Below, piece after piece: positions 1 through 11,399 of a DNA stretch of 64,000 nucleotides. The position numbers and the translations under genes are program-made. The notes beneath the pieces were generated by a model. It did not search any database. It was not told the origin of the DNA and saw nothing but the letters and a program-made list of their open reading frames with translations. Each line of letters starts with the position of its first letter. Position 1 is the first letter of the stretch. Source of the stretch: Daphnia pulex (taxonomy: Eukaryota; Arthropoda; Branchiopoda; Diplostraca; Daphniidae); the NCBI RefSeq assembly GCF_021134715.1, contig NC_060025.1, positions 6,324,001-6,388,000 on the forward strand, read 5' to 3'.

Positions 1-760
1 GGTCTTGGTCGTTAAGATCAAAGTAGGGTGGATGTCCTTTGTAGGTGAGGGGGCCCCTTAGAATCTCGTCGTCGCTTCTGAGTAGCATTGCCCTGTCGGT
101 GCTCTTGTAGCTTGTTCCTGTGGTTTGGCTAGGGCTTTGTGGTAAGAAGGCGGGAGTTTTCTTGCTTATCGACAGCGTATCCATCAAGGAGTTAATGACG
201 TGGTCAAGTTTGTCGAACCTGCTGGTCTGGGATTTGGCGTTTTCCTCTTGTCGCCTTAGGACGTCGTCGAATCTTGCGTCGATGTGGTTGAGCTTCCCGT
301 TCACAGTTGCCATGTCTACCATTAGGGTCTTTATCTCCTTGTTCATGCTGGGGATGACTGCGTCTCTTAGTTTCTTCAGTTCTGCTTGCACGGCCTGGAG
401 ATGTTCTTTTAACAGATCGATCTCAGGTGCTTGCTGGTTTTACTGGCGGGTGGGTGTCGTGAGTCGCTTTGCTGCCGATTTCTTGAGTAGGGCCATTCTT
501 GTGCGGGCTTCTGAGGCCGTTATTCCTTCTACGTAGGCCATTTTGAGGATCCCTTTCGCCTCTAGGTAGGCTGGGCAGTCAGCGTCGTGGTTGTGGTCTC
601 CGAAGTTTATGCATCTCCTGATGCACTCTTGATCGCTGGGGTGTGGTCTGCCGCAGTTCTTGCAGCTTCTATCCCAGTGGAAACCCTGTACGCGGAATAC
701 GGTACCGAATCCTTCCCCTGGAGAACCAGCTGGCTCACCCGGAACTACTTGCTGAAACTA
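1..760 (-). mobile_element. LINE (non-LTR retrotransposon) ORF1/gag fragment, inverted
   Basis: On the reverse strand this reads as a LINE ORF1-like protein. It starts near 755 and carries a zinc knuckle CKNCGRPHPSDQEC (C-x2-C-x4-H-x4-C) around 620-660, followed directly by a second knuckle in which one cysteine is replaced (CINF instead of CINC). A TAA stop interrupts the frame near 437, after which an open, lysine- and glutamate-rich stretch with coiled-coil character runs to the window edge. Such proteins bind LINE RNA in the particle. The frame is open in long stretches but broken, so this is a dead copy. It lies head to head with the ORF2 piece that follows and may be the inverted 5' part of the same insertion. 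The family (I/Jockey-like) is inferred only. Confidence 0.7.
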
Positions 761-2041
761 AGTCACAAACCACGGAACCCAATGTTCGAGCGGGCCAAAC
801 AGATTACATCTGCCCCAAATCCTCTGGAAACCCAGATGCACACCAGGCCTAATCAAAGAGGCTATCTACCTAGCAAACCTGGATATAAAACTCTTCCCAC
901 CGCAACCGGCACTCCCATCATGCTACAAATACCCACCACCCAACAACCCACCAATCTGTAAAACGATCTGGTTTCCCCTAAACAAGAAACAGGCCTCAGA
1001 GTGTAGAGCCAGAACGGCCAACATCTTCAACTCGCTAATCCCTCTAATCTCAAATAACTCAATAAAGGCATTCACTGATGGTTCAAAAATACCCACCCCT
1101 AACAACACGGCCTTCGCAGTCTACATCCCCGAATTATAATACGAGCTGACCGGAACATTGACTGAAGGTACAAGCATCTTCTCAGCGGAAGTATATGCCA
1201 TATACCAAGCACTAAAATGCATCTACCAAATGGAAGTCCACCCCCCCCCCAGGAGTAACCGTCTTCAGCGATTCCAGCACTGCTATAAAAACCATCGCGT
1301 CGAACACGCACACAGACAACGATACAGTTGCAACCACCCGGGAACTAATAGCAAGCCTGAAATCCAGAGGGACCCTAACAACCTTGGCGTGGATCCCCAG
1401 CCACACAGGGATCGAAAGAAACGAAACGGCGGACCGACTAGCTTCGAACGAATGCGCCAACCCAAGCTGAAAACAAGCTACTATCCAGCTATCGCCAAGC
1501 GAAGAAATCTCAACTGTCAAACCCAACTGGGCCGGAAGCCTACTCCAGAGCCTGAAATGCTGCCAGAAAAAATGCGTCACAACAAAATCAAGAATCGGAA
1601 TAATAAAGTAGCACCAACACCACAACAGACCGACAGCAATATGCCTCCACAGGCTGAGAACTGGCAACCACCACCTCAACTCCTTCCGACACAGGATCAA
1701 CCTGGAGGTCGATCGGTCTTCACTAACGGCCTAATCCAGCGCCCAGTCAACTTCCTTCCACAATTCCGGCACAAATAACAGCAACAGGCTCAAGAAAAAC
1801 CAACAACACCGCCATTAAACACGCTGTCAACACCGACGCAGTCAACGGGATCCCAAAGGCCATTTCTGCCCCCATCGAAAACAGACCAAACCAGAAAGAC
1901 CCGCCACCTAGCGCCACCGCCACCCCGCAAAACAGTTCACCGGTGCTGAAGGTCTTCGATGCAGAAGACCATTTGCTGCCCGAAAGTGGCCAGCAGTGCA
2001 CCTATCTCTAAAGAAAAAAAAAAAAAAAAAAAAAAAAAAAA
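760..2041 (+). mobile_element. LINE ORF2 3' end: RNase H domain and tail, with poly(A)
   Basis: The forward strand encodes the last part of a LINE ORF2. The RNase H domain is recognisable by its acidic residues in order: FTDGSK (about 1072), FSAEVYAIYQAL (about 1180), VFSDSSTAI (about 1262) and PSHTGIERNETADRLAS (about 1399). Downstream comes a Cys/His-containing tail typical of LINE ORF2 ends, then an A tract at 2014-2041. RNase H removes RNA from the RNA-DNA hybrid in target-primed reverse transcription. Lesions: an in-frame TAA at 1137-1139 and a frame change at the C tract near 1241-1250. No reverse transcriptase motifs are present, so the copy is 5'-truncated and inactive. Confidence 0.85.
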
Positions 2042-3400
2042 CTTGCTGCCTCGATTATTAAACATGCTAGTTAATATTTTTTTATGAACATTACAAAACC
2101 CATGCAATGCTTACTTTAGACGTAGAATTTCCGTGATAAAATACAAAAAGATCTACCTTCTCGTGCTTATTTTGTCATTTCAACCTAAGGTTTTTTATGA
2201 TAAAATATTCTCAGCTGTACTTTGAAGTTGATGGTGATTACTCATTTGTTTGCTCCATTAAGAAATATTTAGGAGTCTAGTACTTTTTAAATATTACCTG
2301 ATTTAGTACCCTCATTCAATGGCCCTATAAATAGGATAGCTTGATACGATTAAAACTGTCAATAAAATTAATTTGTGATAACCTTGTTTTTCTCTTAGTT
2401 TTATAGCGGGCGAAGACATTATATTTCTTAATCTAATGGAATAGGCATAAAGGTCATAGCAGCATCAGAAATAAGAATTACTAAGACTTATACCTACTTT
2501 TAGAAAGTGTTTTCTACAAAAATAAACGGGAGAAAAGGGAGACAGGGGCAAAACAGCCTTAGTGGTTTCAACTGGATCCAGCTGGAAGTAACACAAAACT
2601 TCTAGAAAGGCAGAGTCTCATTTCTACAAAAAAACGAGGATAAGGAGAAGGAGGAGATAATCAGACAAATAGTTTAAACTACAAATAAGGAAGCAACCCA
2701 CAACGAGCAATCACTTTAGTCCCTGCCTATTTCATATGTCTTCACTCACCGGAGATGGCTGGCGAGCCAGCAAAAATCCTCTTCGTATCCTTGACGATTG
2801 ATGATGGAACACTTGAAAAGTTCGACAGGACGAGAAATAGGAGCGATGGGCATCTCCTCTTTAATAAATAGTAAAGGATCCATAATATTTGAAAAGTCTC
2901 TGAATTTCAGATAAAACACACATTTCCATAAGTGTTCAATTCAAAGAAGAATCACATATACCCTTCAGGTACACAACTAATATTTGTGTCAAATTTGTTC
3001 CCGAAGATCAAGAATGGACACTCCTTTAACACATCACCTGACTGGAGTATTGGAAGTTCTAGTTTGATTTCAGTGAATCGACTTGGAACACTAACATCGA
3101 TTATGTACACGACGCAGTTATAGCATCGGGGAGATAATCAAGGCAAACTCGATGCACTGCTCATAAAAACAAAACAAAACAAGACGATTTAACTATTGAG
3201 GTAAGTTTAACCAAAAAATAGTTTTTTTTACAATTTGATAACCCTTTAAGTCGAAAGTAGTGACTTTCAATCCTCCAATGTCGAGTTCTTCAACATATGT
3301 TATAAATACTAAATGGTTATTTACATTTATAAAATACTGTATGGTTCGGGAAAACTTACAAGATTGCAGTGTGGGCGTGTATAATCCAATGAATTAATCT
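2042..3400. other. AT-rich intergenic stretch, no gene recognised
   Basis: Only short open frames occur, none with a recognisable motif. No target-site duplication for the preceding poly(A) element could be identified by eye because its 5' end is rearranged. Confidence 0.5.
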
Positions 3401-3409
3401 TTCAAAACG

Positions 3410-4230
3410 TAAAGGAAACTGGTTTTAACGCTTTTGTTGCGACAACCGGCTTCACAAGGCCGTTACCTTGGGGTTTATTTTGGCGTCGAGTTTACCCAAA
3501 CCCATCTCCCCATTTACGTAGTTTGGCTTGAAAGCTGTGGGCATTGAATTGTGGAACATTGTTTGAGTGCATCCTTGCCGGAACCCCTAAATAAAAAACA
3601 TTCGATGATGGCATGGGTGATTCCAACCAGAAAAGACGTAGTTCCAACCAGGCGTAGACAAGGACGTGTAAAGATGCAACCTGGAAGATATCCACCAATA
3701 AGTCTTCGACCCGCTTTTGCAGGAGATCACGCAATAGGGGCTCATTTTTTTATGTGGAACCCGCTACTTGCATGACTGGTAGCTTTTAACGCAAGAGCAA
3801 TGTCGTTGGTAATTCCGGGGGAAAATACCGTTCCGTCACGCCCGTCTCTTCATCTGGACGATTCCTTGATGGACCGCGTGAAGTTTGAGTTGCAAGTCTC
3901 GGTGGAGCGATGCTGGAATAATGATGTGGTGAACGAATAAGACGAGCCCATCGTCCACCGACAATTCTTCGTCAATGTACCAGTACTGGTGAATTTACTG
4001 ATCTGTTCGAAGACGGGGGGGGGGGGCAGAGAACCAACTGTGGCCGCCGTCATGAGTGCCATATATTCGGGATCCGATACAGTCGATACTCTCAACTCGT
4101 TCAAGGTGATGTCTGGTAGGTGGGTGTAGTCCGTATTAGCTTCGCATCCTTGGTCGGCTACTTCAATGTTGTGGACTTGGAAACCCGTGGAGGGAAAATA
4201 GTTGGTTGAAGGTAGCAGCATTAATTACTT
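3410..4230 (-). mobile_element. Gypsy LTR-retrotransposon pol fragment (linker and integrase)
   Basis: The reverse strand carries a degraded Gypsy/Ty3 polyprotein. From 4221 downwards one reads the RNase H-integrase linker (SDPEYMALMTAA), a stretch resembling the region before the integrase zinc finger (ELSVDDGLVLF, IIIPASLHRDL, KLHAVHQGI) and, at 3734-3490, the integrase core with DLLVDIFQVASLHVLVYA and VPQFNAHSFQAKLRKWG. The pieces are in different frames with several stops, so at least three indels have accumulated. A poly-G tract near 4018 marks one frame change. Integrase inserts the element's cDNA; this copy cannot work. Assignment rests on family motifs known from arthropod Gypsy elements. 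Confidence 0.75.
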
Positions 4231-4789
4231 TAAAGGTTCCGTTGGCATGCCACCGGACGGCAGTTTTCAAAAGCGAAAGCTCCAGGTCATAAATATAAAG
4301 TGACGTTTAGAACCAGCAATAAGTTCCCCTCTATAGAACAAATCAGGCATAAATTCCATTTGAATAAAATAAAAACAGATCTGTTGGGTTTTTAGCAGTT
4401 CGTTTGGCTTTGACCCGATTTACAGACCTAGCTAGGGGTGGGATTAATGGAGTTCCAATTAGGAATATCATCGATGGTCTTAACGATTATTGGTTCAACA
4501 ACTTTTAGGTCAGGTTCATTAAGATGAGTCAATGCAAACTATTTTTATTCAGCAGCTACAACCATGTTGACTTTATGGTGGGAGTTCGGGTTGCACGAAT
4601 GGGGGTCATTCTCAACAAATTTATCCCCAACATGGGAGACTAGTCCGCGACAAATAATAAGCCGATAGTTGCACCGCAACATCATCGTTCCATTTTTTCG
4701 AGGGTAGTGAATCCCAAGACTTCAAACAGTGTCGTCGATCAGCATAAGGTGTAGTCTGGGCAGTGTAATGAATTTAACATAAGTAATGA

Positions 4790-5350
4790 CTCACAAAAAC
4801 TGTAATATTATATACCTCTTGCCTGCAGATTGCTCAATGTGCCATTTGCGTAAACCCTTGGTTGATCTACGAGATCGATCACCTGATCGTTCCTGAGGAG
4901 GCAAGGACGGCAAACTCGATTCGTGAGTAGGAACAGACCTGTCAAAGAAAATATTCTTTTCCATAGGAACGCTTGGTGCAAATCTTTATGGATCGCCGTA
5001 ATCTTTCAAAGTAGCAGAATTTATTTAATACTCATTCATATGCCAAAAATTTTAAAAATTAGAGACTCTTAATTTAATTTAACTTGCTTATTATTAATAC
5101 CGGAAGCCCCTGCCATTGCATTGGCTAATTCAATATCAGGCGTTGTTAGGGGACGGAAATTTCCATTACCTGGCGCAAATGGAATTACGTCATTGGAATG
5201 GCTATAGTCGGTCGTGGATGAAGTTGCTGATTTGGGTTTGAATGTAATGGCCCTAAAGTTAGCTTGGCTGTTTCAGCAAGCGTAGCTCGCACATTTTCCG
5301 TCACTTGTGTAGCCTGTGCTACGGAGTTCCAGATGAGGCACTTCCACGGT
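4790..5350 (-). mobile_element. Upstream part of the Gypsy element (gag/pol-like), decayed
   Basis: Two open stretches on the reverse strand lie upstream of the integrase remnant in the same orientation. At 5340-5095 a reading with VAQATQVTENVRATLAETAK continues, after a frame change, into a low-complexity Ser/Thr/Asn-rich stretch ending near LTTPDIELANAMAGASGI. At 4945-4800 a basic stretch ends with VYANGTLSNLQARGI. Their position and degraded state fit gag or early pol of the same Gypsy copy, but no diagnostic motif (zinc knuckle, protease DSG) was found. Between 4230 and 4790 I see nothing identifiable. Confidence 0.4.
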
Positions 5351-5399
5351 CGGGCATTTTGTACACACACGACAGAAGCATGAAAATGGATGTAAGTCA

Positions 5400-6830
5400 A
5401 TTTTATTCACTGTTCAAAATGCTTATGTATTGGTGGTCTAGTATTAATATTAGGAGCTCTTTCAGCTTGTTTTGTTTATCAGTTCTTTTCTGTTTTTGAA
5501 ATATTCTTAAGTGATATCCCCCTACTAAGTCTAGTGTTCGACCCACCTAGCTGAAAGAATAATCGCTTCTAAAGTTAACTTCTGCAAACGACATGCAATT
5601 TTCTAAATTTTCGGAGATAAAAATATATAGCTCTTGGTGTAGTGATTATATTCTCCGCACGAATCCAAAGGTTGTATTTTTGATTCTGTTAAATTTAATA
5701 TCTTCTTTCCGTAGGAAAAAATACTTTCTAGTATTTAAAAAATAAAATTTTCTATTCGTTTAATCATAGTAAAGAAACCCTAATCTTTAATTTCTTTTTA
5801 TTTATTTTTATTTTTAATCCGAAACCGTGTGTAGTGGGGCTCGTAGAGTATTTTAGCTATTATAAACACAACACAGTTTTACACAGAAAAGGTGTTTTTC
5901 AAAGAGTAACTTACACTGCAGCAGCGGCGGACCAACCCCAAAGACAGGGAGTTTTACAGGGGGTTTATATACGAGTAGTGAGGGTAAATCAATCACACTC
6001 GATTATAAAAGTTTATGCTTAGCTTCGTGTATAAACTGTTAACAATAATTAAGACGTAATTCCTAACAAGCTTTGTGCAAATACGCGTATTCGATTTAAT
6101 CCTTCTTGTGGAGGCGATCTTGGCGCAGTGAAGCGTGAAATATTGTGTCTTCTTTTGTGTCCATTTGGTGGTGACATTCCTTTCTGATGCCGATGTCACC
6201 TGTTGTTGTTTGTCAAGCAACATATTAGCTTGAGTTAGCATGTTGATGTTCTTCTCTGCTCATTTCACGTGTTCTTTTATGACGTCAGCTGTGCTATGAA
6301 TTCTAACATCAGCACTATTTTTAAGCGTCCAAGATCTCAGAAACTGACAGTGATCCCAACGTCATGAAAAACAATTGGCGTTCTAAGAAAATGTCAAACC
6401 GAATATGAAATTAGCGACTTGGATGGAATGCATTCCTAAAATGTCCAATACAACTGGCCAATTTTGATGAAAGCTTACCGAGATCCGGAAACTAACAGCG
6501 TTCTTTACCTGGGGGGAGGGGGGGGTCCCTACTTTCAAATTTTCTCTTTGGGCAGTGGACAAGGGACCTCCACTGCCAGAATAACTTATTCCTTCCCCAA
6601 ATATTGCATTCAATTTTTTTTGTGGAGAAAATCTCTGTCCGTATGCCATCTTGCTATCCGAAGATTCTGGCGCTGAAAAATAGTGTAACACGGTAAATTG
6701 TCGTCCTTTATACGATTTACTGTACGTGGAAGTTCTCCTTGTTTATCTTTACTATTCGTAGATATTCTCCTTGTTTCCCCTTGATCTTAAAAGAGACAAT
6801 ATATCAACAGGATCCTTACGCTTGTCATGT
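5400..6830. other. Intergenic, one weak tRNA-like segment
   Basis: Around 5636-5700 a segment has an A-box-like TGGTGTAGTGATTA and a weak B-box-like region, suggesting a decayed tRNA-derived repeat. The remainder (including open frames near 6383-6690 on both strands) has no recognisable domain and contains homopolymer runs, so I do not call a gene. Confidence 0.3.
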
Positions 6831-7500
6831 TAGAGCGGCACAAACGTTCTGTTATAATGAGAAGAATATAAGGGGTAAGAAAAAGAGGGCTCAGAGCAGA
6901 TAAAAAGGAGGAGTGAGAGTGAACGGACAGAGATTCTGTCGAGTTTAGAGTAGCCAAGATTTTACACTGTTCATGTGGATTGTCACTTAACTACCGACCG
7001 TTTTAGTGTAGACTTAGTTTAGTGATGACTAGTGCGGCATTGTCGAGTTAAGTCGGCAGTGGAAGTGTTTTCGAGAGTCTGCGCTTCTTCGAATAGTGCG
7101 AGCCAGCTTCAAAAAAATACATTTATTGAGACTGAAAACACCCTACGTGATTGCGCCCGTTTACAACGTGACAATAGTTTAAAATCTACCCGCACTTGTA
7201 TCGACGAAATCTCCCAAAGTTATATAGTCGGCCTTGCCAAAACTGGTTCAAAAAATGAAGAATCCATCTTCCGTTCGGGGGGGGGGGGTTAAACCGGAAG
7301 TTTTCTTTTTGTATTGGAATTAACTGCTCCTGGAATCAAACTGCAAACACCGTAAAAAATTCTTTTTGCATACACCGACCACAAAATCTTTTTTAAGACC
7401 TTTAGATTTGCATTTCACTTTTTTATTTATTTTTATTTGGACAAAATACAAGATTGGTTGGAAACTATGCATTGTTTTGCATTTAATTAAAGTGGTTTTT
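6830..7500. other. Unassigned sequence preceding the Copia remnant
   Basis: A purine-rich stretch and short open frames lead into the Copia pol fragment. It could be the LTR or gag end of that element, but no LTR pair was found by eye. Confidence 0.25.
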
Positions 7501-7502
7501 AC

Positions 7503-8060
7503 CACAGCTCCCGGAAGACTAGAAGAAGAAACCGCTTTGACACTTGATAAAGAACCCTCAGAAAAATATTTCCCCCCCCCCTCAGTTACAATGATGCACT
7601 GGAGGGTAAGAGAAGCTATTCAAGATGAGTATTCATCAAATATTCAGAATATCTTTTCAACTGTTATGCCGATTTTAGACAATCGAGCCACTACCAAATG
7701 CCGCTGGGTACTAAGTTTCAAACCACGATAAAAGGCAAGATTTGTAGCCAAAGGATACTCGCACTAGCTGTGAGGCATGGACTATTTGGATATGTACGCC
7801 ATCGTCAACAAACAGAACTCCACCCGCTTAGTGTTGGCAATGGCAGCGACCAGAAGCCTGGTCAATGTGCAGCTTGAAAAAAAACCCCGCTTTCCATTAC
7901 AGTGACCAAAAGGGGGAAATATAACTTGAGGAACCATAAGGTTACATCATCCTGGGAAAGGAAGAAGAAGCATATGCCGCCTTCATAAGGGTATTTATGG
8001 CCCCAAACAAGCATCCAGAGTCTGAAATCTTAAATTCGATGAATTTTTTATCAATTTTTA
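7503..8060 (+). mobile_element. Copia LTR-retrotransposon reverse transcriptase fragment
   Basis: Forward-strand translation follows the Copia reverse transcriptase order: REAIQDEYSSNIQN, then a KCRWVLSFKP motif (about 7698), RFVAKGYS (about 7741), MDYLDMYAIV (about 7780), LVLAMAA (about 7832), then GKEEEVCRLHKG-like and GLKQASR-like motifs, here with Pro for Leu (about 7955-8020), and NLKFDEF (about 8025). Stops and at least two frame changes interrupt it, and the catalytic YVDD region is absent, so only the N-terminal half of the domain remains. The enzyme would copy element RNA into DNA. Family assignment is secure from the ordered motifs; activity is excluded by the lesions. Confidence 0.85.
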
Positions 8061-8069
8061 ATTACAAAT

Positions 8070-8420
8070 TTGCTACGACGACCAAGTACAGCGTGCTGTT
8101 TTTCATACCATATTGTATCTTCGAACAGTTCACCAGTTACAATATAATTTTTTTCATCTTTATAACTATCCTCGAGGTAAACCAAATTAATCTCTTATCC
8201 CTTTTCGGCCGTAGGGACTTCCGTGGCGAGATCCTCTGGATCTTTCTATTGCCTGTCGGGACAAAGCCCTATAGGGAATCCTGTCTTAATCATTGTTGAC
8301 GTGACGTCTAGAAGTTAAAAACTTATATTGGCTCACGTCGACAAAGGCCGGTTATACAGTTCAAGTGCATGAAAATTCATGTTATACATTTTGGGAGCAT
8401 TGCGAGAAAAAATCAGAACA
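8070..8420 (-). repeat. Dispersed repeat R2, copy A (second copy at 54.5 kb)
   Basis: Segments at 8080-8205 and 8362-8420 match, in inverted orientation, the sequence at 54455-54650. On the reverse strand both copies share a protein-like pattern (L-x-YLE, LFED, W-x-E-x-QHAVL), suggesting a fragment of an unidentified transposon ORF. Copy A has about 170 extra bases between the two matching blocks. Confidence 0.6.
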
Positions 8421-9340
8421 GTGAGCTGATAGCAGAAATAGTTAGAAAGTCTAAAAAATTTTACTCGCAATAATGCAACATTAATAGAGTTGTTTTACTA
8501 TATTCACACCCAGCAACATTTGAGGCTATATTTTCCTCGCTGTTGCTACTGCATTCGTGTTTTTTTGCTGGAACGGAAAGATTTCGATGACTCACAAAGT
8601 GACAAAACACGTGGGAGCTATATCTTCCTCGGCTATCAGCTCAACATGAGCTCGACATTGCAAAATATTTTCAGCTAATCGTTGGCTTTGTGTAGCTTTT
8701 ACATCTCATCCAAAACATAAGAGTACCAATTGAAAAGACATCAAAATTTTTAAATCTCATCCTATAACCTATACAGACACAACTTATGAGAAGGTAATGT
8801 TCCAAATAATGAATCATTTTTCCACTCATTTTCAGAATCTCTTTTTCTTCAACATTCAAGATTAAGTGTGGCAGTTAAAGGGCAATGTGAGATTGAAACG
8901 AGCAAGTTTTTTGGAGCTAAATTAGCAACCAAACATTGGTTCATTACCTCAGTTGTATAATCCGCCGTTGTTGGTGCAAAGTCTAATGCTATAACAAGGA
9001 CCTTTTGCATCCAACGCTAACATCATTCAGGTAAAATTATTTTTGATAATTTTTTTCAATAGATTCTTTTATAACTTTTCTTCTCTGCTTTGTTTAGGAA
9101 CATCCTGGTGGAACTTTCCAACTGCATATCTGCTGGATGTTACCGTGAAACAGCAGCCCGTTCAAGCTATCGTCATTAAGCAGAAGAAACCACCACATCT
9201 TACTTCACTGAAGTTCCGAAATACTAGAAATCTTCAAGCAATGAAGGATATATGAAATTTTTTGTCCTTATATGCTCGTGTAAACAATCACTCTTCTTCC
9301 ATCCCTGTACTCTCTCCATCCCTGTACTCTCTCAATCCCT
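8421..9340. other. Intergenic, possible small two-exon remnant
   Basis: A possible donor at 9031 and acceptor at 9098 flank a 67 bp intron-like stretch; the exon-like frame 9099-9255 (TSWWNFPTAYLLDVTVKQQP and on) is open but resembles nothing I know. The rest has no recognisable content. Confidence 0.25.
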
Positions 9341-9342
9341 GA

Positions 9343-9553
9343 ATTCTACTCTCTCTGAAAAGCCCTGCATGGGGCATTTTGCAGTAGTTTCTTTACTCAA
9401 TCAAACCAATCTACTCCATCCCTGTATTCTACTCTCTCTCAAAAGCCCTGCATGGGGCAGTTTGCATTAGTTTTTTCTACTCAATCCAACCACTCAACTC
9501 CATTCCCCATACTCTACTCTCTCTCAAAAGCCCTGCATGGGGCATTTTGCATC
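9343..9553. repeat. Tandem repeat, about 84 bp unit, 2.5 copies, palindromic core
   Basis: Three successive blocks contain CTCTCTCAAAAGCCCTGCAT followed by GGGGCATTTTGCA (spacing about 83 and 85 bp). The core GCCCTGCATGGGGC is nearly self-complementary and could form a small cruciform. Shorter CCCTGTACTCTCTC repeats precede it from 9300. Confidence 0.85.
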
Positions 9554-9659
9554 TGCCCTCCAAAACAATTTCCAAATATTTTTGCAACGTATTCTTCACA
9601 CATCAATGTCATCAAAATCTAACAATCTTCCTTATTTTTTATTTTATTTCATTTCATGT

Positions 9660-9972
9660 TTGACATATGGCGACGACAACAACGACGTTGAGCTTCTTCA
9701 CGAAAATGATCCTGTGACCCGACGTGACATTCGTGTGGAAGTCTACAAACATCAACATGTCATAACAACAATGCCCGAAGATTTTTTGTATTATTATATT
9801 TCTTTTGTTTTCATGATAGTTTTTTACTTCATATCTGTTTTGTTTCTATTTGTTATGTTTGATTTCTTTTCGATGTCATGTTTTATTTTTCGAGTTTTCT
9901 TTACTTACTTTTACTTTTAGATGTTGCTGAAAGTGGCGCTAGGAATCGCACGGGCTGTGAAGACGAAGGAAG
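9660..9972 (+). pseudogene. Possible exon pair of an unrecognised gene
   Basis: An open frame near 9661-9780 (YGDDNNDVELLHENDPVTRR) looks protein-like. After a T-rich stretch, an acceptor TTTTACTTTTAG at 9920 precedes a 52-base exon (9921-9972, reading DVAESGARNRTGCEDEG) ended by a strong donor GGTAAGTTTG. I could not find a donor for the first piece or a following exon. No family recognised; may be a gene fragment. Confidence 0.25.
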
Positions 9973-9979
9973 GTAAGTT

Positions 9980-10560
9980 TGAGTAAGAGGAGGGCTTGTT
10001 TTTGTTATTTTTGTTTTTGTTTTTTGTTGGTCAAATTTTTCAACGAGGCGAGGGCGGGAAAATTGGGAGGACGAGGAAGATAGAAAGCTAAATCGGAACT
10101 GAGCGGATGAAGGCCAAGGACAGCTAGGGACAACGGAATGCAACAATTGGACGTGATATCTTTAGTTAATAAAAAAAAAGAAGAGCATGGGAAAAAGAGA
10201 AAAAAACACACGCACACAGAACACGCGCAATTGGACTTGAAAACATGAACTAAGAGAATGGAAGTACTAATAATGATAACAAGAAAGCCAAATTACATTT
10301 AAAATTGAATCTTCAACACTCTCGCGGGATAGGCCGACTCGTCCTCCATGTTTATCCAATTCTTAGCAAGTACCTTAATAGCACAGGAAACACATGGTAT
10401 ACCTAGGGAGATTTCAAACGACCATTGCTTGTTCTCGATCCATGCGTTGAACATGATCGTTTCTTCATAAAACAACTACTTAAATTTTTCTATTGGCTAA
10501 TCATCCAATTCCATTTCAATTTTTCCATTCAAATGAATTCTTCGATAAGATAAGGTGTAA
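9980..10560. other. Intergenic, nothing recognised
   Basis: A/G-rich low-complexity sequence with no open frame of note. Confidence 0.4.
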
Positions 10561-10825
10561 CAGGATGAAGAAGCATTCTTTTTACCCCCTACTAGTTCAG
10601 TCGTTTCACCTTGGTACTTGGGTAAAGTTGCAGCTTGACTGGCATTTGTCGTGAAACTCGCGTTGACGTCATCGATTGGATCTCTTTTGGTAGTCGACGA
10701 CCACGTGTTGAAAGCCGATAAATTTCCGTTGCTAGACGACGGCGACGTTGTGGCATTAAGCTCTGTGTCAGGAGTAAAAATGAAGGCATTTGAAATGGCA
10801 TTGTTTTGTGATTTGACACGACTCC
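10500..10825 (-). pseudogene. C-terminal ORF fragment, possibly transposon-derived
   Basis: On the reverse strand a frame runs from about 10795 to a TAG at about 10498, reading FIFTPDTELNATTSPSSSNG, then DDVNASFTTNASQAATLPKY, and ending in YRRIHLNGKIEMELDD. The Ser/Thr/Asn-rich composition and clean end look protein-coding, but no start or splice acceptor is evident and I do not recognise the family. It abuts repeat R1 (from 10826) and may belong to the same mobile element. Confidence 0.35.
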
Positions 10826-11195
10826 AACACCGACTGCGTTTATCTAATAGCCAAATATGACGAAAAGAAAAACCGAATTTTTCTTACTCTAGTTTTACTG
10901 TTTTTTTATGTAATTTTTGCATTATAAGGCTAGAAAATGATCTCGCGAAAGAAAAGAAGAGAGCGACAAATGGCAAAAGAAAGTTGTTGAAAGGAAAGAA
11001 AAATGCTAAAGAATGGTAACAAAAGAGGATCTAGAAGAGAAAGGGGATCGAGTTTGATGGTTACAGGTGGAGAAGAGATTGCGACAGAAATGATAGTGAA
11101 AGAGGCAGGTTAGTTAGTGCTTAGTGGTATAGAAAGATGCAGTTGGTGGAGTAGAGGTAGGTTCGGATGAGGAAGATTGATCCGACTGAGGAAGA
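10826..11195. repeat. Dispersed repeat R1, copy 1
   Basis: Shares with 26935-27340 and 35995-36350 a run of conserved blocks: ACTCCAACACCGACTGCG, GATCTCGCGAAAGAAAAGAA, GAGAGCGACAAA, GGTGGAGAAGAGATTG, AGATGCAGTTGGTGGAGTAG and AGGTAGGTTCGGATGAGGAA. The left edge (CTCCAACACC...) is shared with copy 2. Read on the reverse strand the repeats encode a Ser/Thr/Pro-rich low-complexity stretch. Confidence 0.85.
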
Positions 11196-11399
11196 AGGGG
11201 ATGGTTGAGCTCCAGCAATCCAACTCTTTTTCACTGGTTCGCATAATAATACCGTGGCGTTCAACAATTGTAGACTTGCTCAAAAGATATGAGGAATCCA
11301 GTCAAGCCCACAGACTCGTCCGAATGAAAATGGAATTCCAGACTTGTTGCGCCAGGTTGTTACCGAGCGAACCCTGAAAATTAGAAATCAAGGACGTTA

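Noticed and set aside
120..536. Long forward open frame over the first LINE piece
   Set aside because: The protein-like reading with zinc knuckles is on the reverse strand; the forward frame is its shadow.
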